IMG/VR virus record: IMGVR_UViG_3300036715_001140
Location: 62,001 to 126,000 of that record
Strand: one strand, 5' to 3'
Length of the DNA stretch: 64,000 nucleotides
From: a virus
The translations under genes and the position numbers were made by a program. Each line of letters starts with the position of its first letter. Within the stretch, counting starts at the first letter, position 1. The notes under the pieces were generated by a model. That model had not been told where the DNA came from, searched no databases, and was given only the letters and a program-made list of their open reading frames with translations. This document shows, in pieces, positions 1-7,797 of this stretch.

Positions 1-287
1 CTTTCTTGGGCGTAACTAGCAATCCTTTTTCTTACAAGTTGATGAGTCAATGTTCTTGATACTCCCTCTACACCAAAAATCCAATTATCAAACTCTAGTA
101 CAGATAAATGGCCGTAGCCTACTACTCGTTTAAGAATAGCTTCATCATCACTATCGTCATTCATTATTTCAGTTATAGACTTCGGGCTGGTACAGAACTT
201 AGCGGCCTTTGCACTCAAGCGTTCTTGGCTACGGATAGTAGGTGCTTGCAGACAAACAACCTTACACTCAACGACCTTTACACTCAC
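1..287 (-). CDS. thyX: Flavin-dependent thymidylate synthase ThyX, N-terminal part, cut by window edge
   Basis: ThyX makes dTMP from dUMP using FAD, NADPH and methylene-tetrahydrofolate. The visible 95 residues contain the family signature: GHLSVLEF (about residues 61-68), then GVSRTLTHQLVRKRIASY near the cut end, matching the usual gvSRa..hQlvRHRiaSY; the second R-H-R residue is Lys here. A GTG start at 285-287 is chosen because an AAGGAG ribosome binding site sits seven bases upstream and because ThyX proteins begin this way. It overlaps the end of the preceding small gene by 20 bases. With thymidylate kinase, NrdJ and a deaminase nearby it belongs to a dNTP supply set. The C-terminal half lies outside the window. 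Confidence 0.85.
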   Translation of the reverse strand, partial: MSVKVVECKVVCLQAPTIRSQERLSAKAAKFCTSPKSITEIMNDDSDDEAILKRVVGYGHLSVLEFDNWIFGVEGVSRTLTHQLVRKRIASYAQE

Positions 288-537
288 AATTATTCTCCTT
301 ACCTAGTCTTAGTTCAATTAAATTATCTATTACTAATATTAGTTCTTCAACAGTTACACCCTCGCTAATCTTTTGCTCTAAATGTTCAATAGTTAAACCA
401 CTAGCCTTATGTAGTAGTTCTAAAAAATTAAATTCCTCATCTGTGATACTTTCAAAGTCTGTACTAACTAGATACTCAACAAATTTTTTAATTTGTACTG
501 CATATTTACTACATTCAATCTGATCTTTAAAAGTCAT
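268..537 (-). CDS. Hypothetical acidic protein (89 aa)
   Basis: Not recognised. The protein is mostly predicted helix and rich in Glu and Leu, with a short Cys-containing tail (NCECKGR). GAGGG precedes the ATG by six bases. Its last 20 bases overlap the GTG start of thyX, so the two are probably translated together. Confidence 0.7.
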   Translation of the reverse strand: MTFKDQIECSKYAVQIKKFVEYLVSTDFESITDEEFNFLELLHKASGLTIEHLEQKISEGVTVEELILVIDNLIELRLGKENNCECKGR

Positions 538-547
538 TTTAACCCTC

Positions 548-961
548 TTAAATTAGAATCAAGGCTTCCCTAGTATTTTTAGTCAAAAACTTTTTAATTG
601 TATCCTCAGTTCCTCCTTCACGATTACTACTAACTAAGGCAATAAGAATATTAGCTTTATCCGCTATTTTAGTATTTCGTGCATAAGCAACTTGGGCATA
701 AGCTGCTTTACCATTTATTTCAGCTAAATTTTTATCAATGTTCCATATCTGAGGATAATAAATAAGAATGGGTAATCCTAGTTCTCTTGCTAGTTCTTCC
801 GCAAAATGATCTCCACCAGTAAGACAACCTCCAGAGACTATTCTTATTTTAGAGAAGTTATTTCCTAATCTAGCTATCTCTTCTAACAGGGTTTTCTTTA
901 ATACCTTTTTATCATGATCCGAATTTCTAGTACGGCTTCCAATTATACCTATATAAGTCAT
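548..961 (-). CDS. SLOG / DUF2493-like nucleotide-binding protein
   Basis: A Rossmann-like protein of the SLOG superfamily (YspA/DprA/LOG-related), which binds nucleotides or nucleotide-derived signals. It opens with a beta strand and GSR (residues 8-10), followed by a helix and IVSGGCLTGGD near residue 42, the glycine loop typical for this fold; YARNTKIADKANILIALV resembles the third strand with its conserved R-N. The start follows GAGGATTAAGCG, four bases after the stop of the macrodomain gene. SLOG proteins often act with ADP-ribose or NAD-handling enzymes, so the neighbouring macrodomain is suggestive, but the ligand is unknown. Confidence 0.75.
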   Translation of the reverse strand: MTYIGIIGSRTRNSDHDKKVLKKTLLEEIARLGNNFSKIRIVSGGCLTGGDHFAEELARELGLPILIYYPQIWNIDKNLAEINGKAAYAQVAYARNTKIADKANILIALVSSNREGGTEDTIKKFLTKNTREALILI

Positions 962-964
962 CGC

Positions 965-1462
965 TTAATCCTCATGAGGTTTATAAATCTCAATAATTAT
1001 TTCATCTGAAATAGGTGTAAGTACTTTGTTCATTAGTGAACTTACTTGCATCCAATCTAATCCTCCATTTGAACACCCTAATGCAGGAATAGCTATTGAA
1101 AGTTTAGTATGGTCTTTAACTGTTGTTAACCGACCATTCAACTCTCCTAGTTTGAATACTAAGTCAATTAGTCCTTGTTCAATATATTCAAGCTTAGAAC
1201 TATTTCTCCATAGAACTTTGGTGGGGAAGTTAAAGATATATTTAGGATTATCTAGCAAGCTATAGGTCTTGTGTACACCTATTTTTCCTACTCGCACTTC
1301 ATTATTTTTACAAGACACCTTATACTCTTTAAACATCTCCGGAAATCGTTTCTTAAATTCAAGAGCAATACCTTTACCCATTACACCTTCACAATTAACG
1401 GTATTAACCCATATCATGCATCCACTATCAAATAGATTACCATCAATAAACTTAATGGCCAT
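965..1462 (-). CDS. DarG-like macrodomain protein (predicted ADP-ribosyl hydrolase)
   Basis: A stand-alone macrodomain of 165 residues. VNTVNCEGVMGKGIALEFKK (residues 19-38) is nearly identical in pattern to the ADP-ribose-binding loop of DarG antitoxins, FNFPTK (77-82) carries the lysine that serves as the catalytic residue in DarG, and IPALGCSNGGLDW near residue 126 is the second phosphate-binding loop. DarG removes ADP-ribose placed on thymidine in DNA by the toxin DarT. There is no DarT gene here, so a protective role against host DarT-type defence is inferred. It sits directly upstream of the SLOG gene with a four-base gap; AAGGAATACTAGTT precedes the ATG. Confidence 0.85.
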   Translation of the reverse strand: MAIKFIDGNLFDSGCMIWVNTVNCEGVMGKGIALEFKKRFPEMFKEYKVSCKNNEVRVGKIGVHKTYSLLDNPKYIFNFPTKVLWRNSSKLEYIEQGLIDLVFKLGELNGRLTTVKDHTKLSIAIPALGCSNGGLDWMQVSSLMNKVLTPISDEIIIEIYKPHED

Positions 1463-1495
1463 AACTAGTATTCCTTAGGTGTAACGTTATCTAGT

Positions 1496-1669
1496 CTACC
1501 TTGTCCATAGGTATCTGTATATTATTTGTAAGTATTCTCGGCCTATTTGCACACATCCTAAACAAGCGCAAGGACCCAACTCTCATCCACACCAGTGAGA
1601 CTCCATTTTTTTTCAGGGATAGTTTCCATAAATTTCATCAATAAGAGCATCTGATTTTACATTACTCAT
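1496..1669 (-). pseudogene. Small Cys-rich gene with two in-frame TGA codons
   Basis: An open frame starts at an ATG (1667-1669) overlapping the stop of the upstream zinc-ribbon gene (ATGA) and preceded by GGAGAGC. In one frame it reads MSNVKSDALIDEIYGNYP, stop, KKMESHWCG, stop, ELGPCACLGCVQIGREYL and ends with TAG. The HWCG...GPCACLGCVQ pattern looks like real zinc-binding protein. The TGAs are at 1613-1615 and 1583-1585; each could come from TGG or CGA by one transition. Probably a decayed gene. Confidence 0.5.
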
Positions 1670-1887
1670 AAAGCTCTCCAATTATGCAGAACTTCATCTA
1701 CTCCATATGGTATAAAAGTCTCATTCTGTCCGATGTATACTTCTTCACAATTCTCACATTGGTATGCTGACCCGTCATCAGATAGAAGTTTAGTAAAACC
1801 TATGTATCCACATTCTGCACAACAGTAAGTACACCCATTTATCCAAACACTACCTTTTTCATTAGTGGAAATTAAACCTTTACTCAT
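1666..1887 (-). CDS. Small zinc-ribbon protein
   Basis: Function not recognised. It has two Cys pairs, CCAEC and CENC, spaced about 20 residues apart, forming a likely zinc ribbon, and ends in DEVLHNWRAL. A start at 1887 (MSKG) is preferred because of a GGGGG stretch just upstream; the ATG at 1899 is an alternative. It overlaps the end of the upstream gene by eight bases. Confidence 0.65.
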   Translation of the reverse strand: MSKGLISTNEKGSVWINGCTYCCAECGYIGFTKLLSDDGSAYQCENCEEVYIGQNETFIPYGVDEVLHNWRAL

Positions 1888-2527
1888 TGTTGCCCCCATT
1901 TAGTTTATTCAATACATTCTGTAGAGAATACTGCATAGAAGGCATCAAGGCATTCATGTTATTTAACTGATTTGCCATTCCATTCATGTTAGCAATAAAA
2001 TAAGATACTAAGGCATGTTGAGCCATTTCAGGGAAGGCTCTAACTACTTCTTGTAGTGTAGTATTCTTTATTTCTTCCATTTGAGGATCTTCTTTTACAA
2101 AGGTAGAAACGTGAGTATTGAATACCTTTCGAGCTTCCTCTATTACTATCTGTACCATCATATCTCTAGTAGACGTAAAATTTTGTACCATATATTTTTG
2201 GAACTCAGCGCTAAACATTATTTCTTCATCTGTGGCGATTCCTTTTTCAATCTTACTTTTTAAGGTCCAGTCGAGATTAAAACTCTTAAACTTTTCAGGT
2301 ACACTCGGACTCCAATAATCATTACCGCAGGGTTTTGTCCAAGTCTTTTTAATATCCATAATTTCTTGCTGAATCCAATTAGCTTTTTCAAAATCAATAG
2401 GATCAGCAAACCATTGTTTCATCATTGACATTGCAAGTTCTGATCTTTGTTCAGTAGTAAGATTTTTAAAAATATCTAGAACTGTATCGCCCATTTGTGA
2501 TGCGTCTATGTTTAGTGTTACTTGCAT
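1880..2527 (-). CDS. Hypothetical helical protein (215 aa)
   Basis: Not recognised. The protein looks largely alpha-helical, with a hydrophobic, Met- and Asn-rich C-terminus (ANMNGMANQLNNMNALMPSM). There is no signal peptide. AAAGGAGAAACAAT precedes the ATG. It overlaps the upstream gene by 62 bases and the downstream zinc-ribbon gene by eight. Confidence 0.7.
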   Translation of the reverse strand: MQVTLNIDASQMGDTVLDIFKNLTTEQRSELAMSMMKQWFADPIDFEKANWIQQEIMDIKKTWTKPCGNDYWSPSVPEKFKSFNLDWTLKSKIEKGIATDEEIMFSAEFQKYMVQNFTSTRDMMVQIVIEEARKVFNTHVSTFVKEDPQMEEIKNTTLQEVVRAFPEMAQHALVSYFIANMNGMANQLNNMNALMPSMQYSLQNVLNKLNGGNNE

Positions 2528-2771
2528 ATTGTTTCTCCTTTATTGTGTTTTTAGCTTCTTCATAAGTCATTGTAAACTGATAGTATGGTTTAATACCTGC
2601 GTCTAATTTACCAATAATAATATCTAAAATGTTTTTTATTTTAGCTTTTTCTTCTTCAATATAAAATATTTCTAGTTCTTCCCGTGTACAATTTTCAATA
2701 ATAAAAGAATTAGTATTTGAACTAAATACAGCGTATTTACCATTAGGCTGTTTAATTATCTGTCTTGACAT
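2466..2771 (-). CDS. Hypothetical protein (101 aa)
   Basis: Not recognised. It begins SRQIIKQPNGKYAVFSSNTNSF, a short beta-rich motif seen in small phage proteins, followed by a helical segment. AAGGACTCAAA precedes the start. The last 20 residues are translated from DNA that also encodes the start of the next gene, so they may be unconstrained. Confidence 0.65.
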   Translation of the reverse strand: MSRQIIKQPNGKYAVFSSNTNSFIIENCTREELEIFYIEEEKAKIKNILDIIIGKLDAGIKPYYQFTMTYEEAKNTIKEKQYASNTKHRRITNGRYSSRYF

Positions 2772-3261
2772 TTTGAGTCCTTACAATCTCAAGATCAACA
2801 TTAGTGCTTGAACAGGATAAGGTAACTACTCCAGAAGCACATTCAATACAGAATGATATAAGCACTTCCGTAATAGGCATAAAGGTAAGAATATCATAAT
2901 GTTTATCCAGTTTTCTATTATGTATTGATATGCCATTAGCTATTAAATATTTATGATCTAAGGGTGTTGTAAGATAGTCACCATAAAAGCATTTATTGAA
3001 TGTAATCTCATATTTTTTATTTTTTGCTTCTACTATAATGGTATAATCTACTGAATCCTTTATTTCACTTAGCTTGAGCTTTGTCTTTTTAAGTTCAGAG
3101 ACAGTATCCATAAATTCTTTACATGACTTTATGGTATGTTCAATATTAAGCCATTGTAAATTATGAGCTTGCTTCTTTTGTTTAGATTCAAGCCTCTTTA
3201 CTTTGGCTTTAAAAGATTTAATAAGTTTATTAGACTCAGTAATTATTAGTTTAATTTTCAT
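2752..3261 (-). CDS. Hypothetical protein with N-terminal coiled coil (169 aa)
   Basis: Not recognised. Residues 1-70 are a Lys-rich heptad-like helix, followed by a mixed alpha/beta part with several Cys near the C-terminus. It overlaps its neighbours by a few bases on both sides, which places it in the same operon as the HNH gene upstream. Confidence 0.65.
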   Translation of the reverse strand: MKIKLIITESNKLIKSFKAKVKRLESKQKKQAHNLQWLNIEHTIKSCKEFMDTVSELKKTKLKLSEIKDSVDYTIIVEAKNKKYEITFNKCFYGDYLTTPLDHKYLIANGISIHNRKLDKHYDILTFMPITEVLISFCIECASGVVTLSCSSTNVDLEIVRTQNVKTDN

Positions 3262-3866
3262 CCTAGATCCTTATTTTCCTTTACTATAGAAAATTCTTTA
3301 CCACACTCAGGGCACGTAACTTGATAATATTTTATTAGTCCTTCTTCTCTACATATTCGCTTACCATCAGCTTGTTCCCATATTACTTCAATTCTTTCTT
3401 TAGGTTTCTTATTCATTTGACAAGCACAATATGGGCTTTTTTCTGTAGCTTTATATTTTCTTTTCTTTGTCTGTTGTGTACCAAATATACCACCAAGGTC
3501 TTTTTCAAGTAAGTATATTGCTCTAAATCTATCCATTTCTTTTATCAATGGAGCATCATTATCTTTTCCTTTGTTGCATGTTCTACAAGCGAGTACCATA
3601 TTTGATTCCAAATGGTTATTAAACATTTTTGGATAAAAATGATCCCTTGTCCAACCATCCAAATACTTTTTAGAGTAAGGTGCAGGAGACATAGGATTAA
3701 AACAATAAAAACAGCAGCCATTTTGACGTACATACAATTCCCTTTCTGACAAAACGATATTTTTACCATTCAAAATATCCTCATGTCTTTTGTGTTGTCT
3801 TTTTAGTGTTTTATTTTTTGTTTTAGACATAAGTATAGGGATTCCATTTTTAAGTTCTTTACACAT
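3258..3866 (-). CDS. HNH endonuclease
   Basis: A probable free-standing HNH homing-type endonuclease of 202 residues. The core is CCFYC (zinc-binding pair), RDHFYPK (HNH His) about 23 residues later, and NMVLACRTCNKGK. A second Cys set, CACQ and CPECGKEF, lies in the C-terminal half and may form another zinc ribbon. GGAGGATT precedes the start. Such genes are common as selfish elements between phage genes; nothing nearby shows an intron it would belong to. Confidence 0.85.
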   Translation of the reverse strand: MCKELKNGIPILMSKTKNKTLKRQHKRHEDILNGKNIVLSERELYVRQNGCCFYCFNPMSPAPYSKKYLDGWTRDHFYPKMFNNHLESNMVLACRTCNKGKDNDAPLIKEMDRFRAIYLLEKDLGGIFGTQQTKKRKYKATEKSPYCACQMNKKPKERIEVIWEQADGKRICREEGLIKYYQVTCPECGKEFSIVKENKDLG

Positions 3867-3896
3867 AACTTATTTAATCCTCCTTAACAAGAAATA

Positions 3897-3923
3897 GGGT
3901 AGCCAGCACTTGGCTAACTACCC
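3897..3923 (-). terminator. Hairpin, possible terminator
   Basis: GGGTAGTTAGCCA and TGGCTACCC on the minus strand form an imperfect hairpin just after the stop of the DUF6378-like gene upstream in the reading direction is read through, between two gene groups. The T tract is weak (TATTTC), so termination is only moderately supported. Confidence 0.45.
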
Positions 3924-3931
3924 TTTTATGA

Positions 3932-4462
3932 TTATTCAAATCTAAGTTTATGCTGAATAGCACCATAACCAAGTTCATCTCGTAAGTGATCTGGATTATC
4001 AGGACTATACTTATCACGAATAAGCTTAACAGCTTTCATGGTCTTTAATACTTTCTCTGTAGACATACGTCCATCTGTCATCTCATCCTTAGTGAAGGTT
4101 AAATTACACAACAAGGCAATTTCAGTAAAGGACTCTGCTATATCTCCATATTTAGCTTGACGACTTTCAACAATATCATTAGCTTCAAGAAGAACTGATT
4201 TAATATTAGCTTTTGTTTCGTTACTAGATTTAGGCTGATACACAAAAAGTAAGATACTCTTAGTAGAAGCCTTAGGCATAGCAGAAAGTATAATGTGTTC
4301 TTTACCTATACAATTTTTTGGGACAATTTCTCCATCACATAATACCATATAATTCTCTAAAGGTTCAGCCAAACACGTATAAGGAATAATAACTTTTTCT
4401 TTTACTACTTTCAAGGATACTACACAAACCTCATAATTTACATCTACAATTTGTGCTCGCAT
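3932..4462 (-). CDS. Phage protein with DUF6378-like C-terminal domain
   Basis: The C-terminal 90 residues (EANDIVESRQAKYGD, then FTEIALLCNLTF, MKAVKLIRDKYSPDNPDH and RDELGYGA) match the pattern of a family of small phage and bacterial proteins of unknown function known as DUF6378. The N-terminal half looks like a small beta domain. The start at 4462 is chosen because AAAGGAC lies eight bases upstream; an in-frame ATG at 4486 lacks one. Confidence 0.7.
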   Translation of the reverse strand: MRAQIVDVNYEVCVVSLKVVKEKVIIPYTCLAEPLENYMVLCDGEIVPKNCIGKEHIILSAMPKASTKSILLFVYQPKSSNETKANIKSVLLEANDIVESRQAKYGDIAESFTEIALLCNLTFTKDEMTDGRMSTEKVLKTMKAVKLIRDKYSPDNPDHLRDELGYGAIQHKLRFE

Positions 4463-4475
4463 GTTTAAGTCCTTT

Positions 4476-4898
4476 CTATATTTCAAAATATTCTGAAATC
4501 ATTGCTAAAGTAATGCTACCAAAAATTGCATCTTTTGCTCTTACTTGTGGTGGTAGCTTTGAATACTCTAGCAAGTAAGGATGTGTCTTTAAATCCTCAT
4601 CTTTAACTTCACCATAACTCCATCCTTCTGACATTCTTTGTTTCATCCATTGATTATGATTTTCTTCATCTGAAATATTTGGATTACTAAGTCTTGCTAT
4701 AACACCTTGTCTCATTGAATTTAATACTTCTGGATTGGCATTTTCATACTCAGGAAAAGAAAAGTCACCGATAACATAACTATACTGCTTATTAGCGTAA
4801 TAACAGACTTTTACTATCTGATCAATCAGACTATTTAAGAAATCAGAGTTTAAAGCTAAAGCTATTCCTTCTCTTTGTTGTTGTTGACTTTCACTCAT
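4476..4898 (-). CDS. RyR-domain protein
   Basis: The C-terminal half carries a RyR domain: NHNQWMKQRMSEGWSYGEVK, DLKTHPYLLEYSKLPPQ and a final helix. This module, first seen in ryanodine receptors, is found in many phage proteins; its role there is unclear, though ligand sensing has been proposed. The N-terminal 55 residues are helical. The start at 4898 follows AAAGGAGAACTTAC. Confidence 0.85.
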   Translation of the reverse strand: MSESQQQQREGIALALNSDFLNSLIDQIVKVCYYANKQYSYVIGDFSFPEYENANPEVLNSMRQGVIARLSNPNISDEENHNQWMKQRMSEGWSYGEVKDEDLKTHPYLLEYSKLPPQVRAKDAIFGSITLAMISEYFEI

Positions 4899-4939
4899 GT
4901 AAGTTCTCCTTTTTTTAATTATAACCCAAGCATCCACTG

Positions 4940-5674
4940 TTATTTTTGAGCTAGTGATAAATAATTAGTTATAACTTTAACAACATCTAAGTATACTTCC
5001 CGTAGCGGTTTGTTAGCATCTATGTGGACTAAATTCTTTACATAAAAATTGGGTCGTAATTGTGAATATTCTTTATTCACAGTTTTATGAAATTCTAGGG
5101 TTTCATTATCTAGTCGTACTTGCTGATTATTTTGGTCTACATTTCTCTTAGTAGAACGACTTAAACCTGTTTCCGTGTCTACATCAAATACTAATACTAA
5201 ACCTGGATGATATGCTACTTTATCCACCGAAATAGCTTTAGTATTTAGATCATCAAAATCACGCTCATTGACACATTTACGGGTACGGCATTGATAGATA
5301 TAGGTACTATGATAATACCTATCACATAGTACAAGTTTATTATCCTTCAAAGCAGGTATAACTGTATCTACTAAATGTTGCTGACGTGCTGCACAAAACA
5401 AAAAGAACTCAGTTACTCCATTCATTGTAATATTATCACGATGAAGAATAACATTCCTAATCTGTTCTGCTATTTGACAACCACCAGGTTCACGAGTCAG
5501 TATAGCACCTTTAGCATCTGTAAGGTATGCTTTTAAAAATTCATTTTCTTCCTTGCATGTTTCCCTATTATAGATATCTCTACACTCAATCTCTCTTATA
5601 AGTGCATCTACTTTTTTAATAATAGTAGTCTTACCACTCCCTTCTCCACCTTCAAATGTAATAAAGTTTTTCAT
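4940..5674 (-). CDS. tmk: Thymidylate kinase
   Basis: Phosphorylates dTMP to dTDP. The P-loop GGEGSGKTT is at residues 9-17, REPGG near residue 79, DRYYHSTYIYQ (substrate-binding DR[YH] motif) near residue 139, and a basic lid (STKRNVDQNNQQVR) follows. At 244 residues it is slightly longer than the usual 210. Its ATG overlaps the stop of a decayed small gene (TAATG), with GGAGGATAGATTGTA upstream. It works downstream of ThyX in dTTP synthesis. Confidence 0.93.
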   Translation of the reverse strand: MKNFITFEGGEGSGKTTIIKKVDALIREIECRDIYNRETCKEENEFLKAYLTDAKGAILTREPGGCQIAEQIRNVILHRDNITMNGVTEFFLFCAARQQHLVDTVIPALKDNKLVLCDRYYHSTYIYQCRTRKCVNERDFDDLNTKAISVDKVAYHPGLVLVFDVDTETGLSRSTKRNVDQNNQQVRLDNETLEFHKTVNKEYSQLRPNFYVKNLVHIDANKPLREVYLDVVKVITNYLSLAQK

Positions 5675-5760
5675 TACAATCTATCCTCCACAAGTTTTCT
5701 TCCAACATTATTAATTTCACAGGCTTTTACACTTGTTATGTCTAATTACTTGGCGTTCAT
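5674..5760 (-). pseudogene. Small gene with in-frame TAA
   Basis: From an ATG at 5758-5760 with AAAGGAGAAATTT upstream, the frame reads MNAK, TAA (5746-5748), then LDITSVKACEINNVGRKLVEDRL and a TAA that overlaps the tmk start codon. The coupling with tmk and the good ribosome binding site indicate a real gene. CAA to TAA by one C-to-T change would explain the stop. Confidence 0.5.
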
Positions 5761-5772
5761 AAATTTCTCCTT

Positions 5773-6162
5773 TTAGTAATGAGGCTTTACTGCATCTAGT
5801 AATCTCTTAACAACATCTTGCGAGGTATGTCCATCCCATTCAGGAGCATTTTCTAGTTCTTTAATACCTGCAACTTTTAGATACTCGATATACATATTTT
5901 TAAAATGGTATGTAATCATTCCAGTAGGTAATTGAATACCTGCAATAACATAACCTTCAAACATTGTTCCATCATAATGTAAACGACTCCACCAGCTAAT
6001 TTTAGTATTACAACTCATTAATGCTATAAAGAGTGCAATACGGTGTTTGTACAATTCATCAATGGTATGGTATCCATCACTAATTTGCTGAATATCATGG
6101 ATAAGAAGTTCACCACAATTCTGACAATATACTTGATCTTGATAAATATCTACTTTAAACAC
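5773..6162 (-). CDS. Conserved phage-type hypothetical protein (129 aa)
   Basis: Function unknown, but the pattern CQNCGELL, DGYHTIDELYKHRIALFIAL, WWSRLHYDGTMFEG and APEWDGHTSQDVVKRL is that of a small protein family met in many phages. The start is placed at a GTG (6160-6162) because GGAG lies eight bases upstream and it overlaps the preceding stop by eight bases; an upstream ATG at 6189 has no good ribosome binding site. Confidence 0.75.
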   Translation of the reverse strand: MFKVDIYQDQVYCQNCGELLIHDIQQISDGYHTIDELYKHRIALFIALMSCNTKISWWSRLHYDGTMFEGYVIAGIQLPTGMITYHFKNMYIEYLKVAGIKELENAPEWDGHTSQDVVKRLLDAVKPHY

Positions 6163-6550
6163 TTGCTTTTTCTCCACTAGCTTGTTCATCTTTTTCTAAT
6201 ATTAGTTTATATCCCTGAGATTGTGCCCATAAACTGAATCCAGTAAAAATAACACTTCTAATAAAGTCCTTATTATCCTGTAGATTAAAAGGAGGACTAT
6301 CATAGACTAAACTATCTACATTCCCATCATGGTCTTGAAAAGTTATACTAAATTTACAAGAAGTCAAATCCTGTCGTTTATGGTATTCTTTAGTAATAAG
6401 AAACAAATTTTTCTTATTGCGCTTATTTAATAAACGATATAGTTTCCTGCACGTATTAATTAAGCTCATAATTATTAGTTCTATAGTTCTACTTTTATTT
6501 ATATTTGGTAAGTCTTCTTCTATCTGATCTAGTTCTTTAACTTTATACAT
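6155..6550 (-). CDS. Hypothetical protein (131 aa)
   Basis: Not recognised. A basic helical N-terminal half (TCRKLYRLLNKRNKKNLFLI) is followed by a short beta-rich part (CKFSITFQDHDGNVDSLVYD). Its ATG overlaps the stop of the Cys-rich gene upstream (TAATG). Confidence 0.65.
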   Translation of the reverse strand: MYKVKELDQIEEDLPNINKSRTIELIIMSLINTCRKLYRLLNKRNKKNLFLITKEYHKRQDLTSCKFSITFQDHDGNVDSLVYDSPPFNLQDNKDFIRSVIFTGFSLWAQSQGYKLILEKDEQASGEKASV

Positions 6551-6792
6551 TAAGGTTTACCCTTCCTTGAAAAGTGTTCACATCCTATACTATGCTCTCC
6601 TGTAAGCATACACTCGCCTTTGTTATCTTTATCTGCTATACAAACATAAATCCCAGTATGTTTACTAATACTTTGTTTATTAAACCACGGATGTCCCATT
6701 AATCTTTTTCTATTGATGCATACACAACAACATTGGTGTGCTTTAGATTCAAGATAACATTTATTATGTGGTAGATACTCTAACCTAAGCAT
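6550..6792 (-). CDS. Small Cys/His-rich protein (80 aa)
   Basis: Not recognised. It contains nine Cys and six His, including HQCCCVCINRK, YVCIADKDNKGEC and GCEHFSRKG, so it probably binds zinc. GGGAG precedes the ATG. The motif G.YVC.A...GEC..TG is also reminiscent of other small phage Cys-rich proteins. Confidence 0.7.
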   Translation of the reverse strand: MLRLEYLPHNKCYLESKAHQCCCVCINRKRLMGHPWFNKQSISKHTGIYVCIADKDNKGECMLTGEHSIGCEHFSRKGKP

Positions 6793-6801
6793 ACATACTC
6801 C

Positions 6802-7797
6802 CTATTTATATTTTCCTGATTTAACTGCAAGATAAGTATCTTCAACAAAGCCATTCCATATATCTTTATTTGGCTCTTCTGGAAGTCCACTATTATCTTT
6901 TAATTCTAGTACTTCTTGAATCAACTCTTCTAGTTTTGTTTCAAGTTCAGAATAATCTAATATACCTAATTTAATTTGAATTAGCTCTTGTGCTTCTTTT
7001 AATGGAAATGTAATAGTGCCTTTAGTAAATAGCTCTCGTACTTGGTAGGCTGCTCTAAAGGCATGACTGATTGCTTTCCAATCAATATTAGCGTTATCCT
7101 TTGCCTGTCTGGCTCTTACTCCATATTCTGAATCATATTTAACCAGTGGTGCTAGTATAAAATTAAGCGGCGTAGTAACAGTAAATGTTTTTTCACATAT
7201 TTTTACACTTGGAATTATTTGTAGATCAGGATGTGCAGTGCTAGAGTCTGGTGCTTCCAACCATTTAATATAATCTCCTTTAGGAAAGGTATCTAAATCA
7301 GCATCCCTTAATTTAGTACGTGGACCATATTTTGATATTTGCTGCTCCATCCACTGTATTACTTCTTGAACATTAGCTAGTCTACTTCCTTTTAGGCCAT
7401 ACTTTGCTGCTTGCCTACGAGCATACCCAATAAAGGAATGAAGATTTTTAGAATAAAAGGATGAACGATTGCTATAGATATAATACCAAAGTAGATGATG
7501 TAACATCCAAAATTCTTTTGGTGCATGTAGCATGTCTAAGGCTACCGTTTGACCTTCTAACGCAAGTTCAATAAAGTATTTTAAACTATAGATTTCAGTA
7601 TCAACATCTTCACTAGTATTTTTATTATTATTTTTACCAGTTGAATGTCGATAGATTATCTTCATCTTTTTTCCTGTTTTTTCCTCATGTAATATCTGGT
7701 CAATAGTGGGAAGTCCAATACCTTTAAGATCAAGATCACTTTTATCTGTATTAGTACCGTATAAATGTGATCCAAATATTGTTTTAAAGATTTCCAT
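6802..7797 (-). CDS. Nucleotidyltransferase (RlaP-like, COG3541 type)
   Basis: A polymerase-beta-superfamily nucleotidyltransferase. FGSHLYGTNTDKSDLDLKGI (residues 8-27) holds the GS motif and the DxD metal site (D21, D23); DVDTEIYSLKYFIELALEGQ is the following family motif, and the C-terminal half is helical. Relatives modify RNA or small molecules; the substrate here is unknown. It overlaps the metallophosphoesterase gene by 14 bases, so a paired transfer and removal function is possible but unproven. Confidence 0.8.
   Translation of the reverse strand: MEIFKTIFGSHLYGTNTDKSDLDLKGIGLPTIDQILHEEKTGKKMKIIYRHSTGKNNNKNTSEDVDTEIYSLKYFIELALEGQTVALDMLHAPKEFWMLHHLLWYYIYSNRSSFYSKNLHSFIGYARRQAAKYGLKGSRLANVQEVIQWMEQQISKYGPRTKLRDADLDTFPKGDYIKWLEAPDSSTAHPDLQIIPSVKICEKTFTVTTPLNFILAPLVKYDSEYGVRARQAKDNANIDWKAISHAFRAAYQVRELFTKGTITFPLKEAQELIQIKLGILDYSELETKLEELIQEVLELKDNSGLPEEPNKDIWNGFVEDTYLAVKSGKYK

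Noticed and set aside
108-523. Plus-strand frames at the left end
   Set aside because: They overlap ThyX and its neighbour, which have clear signals on the minus strand.
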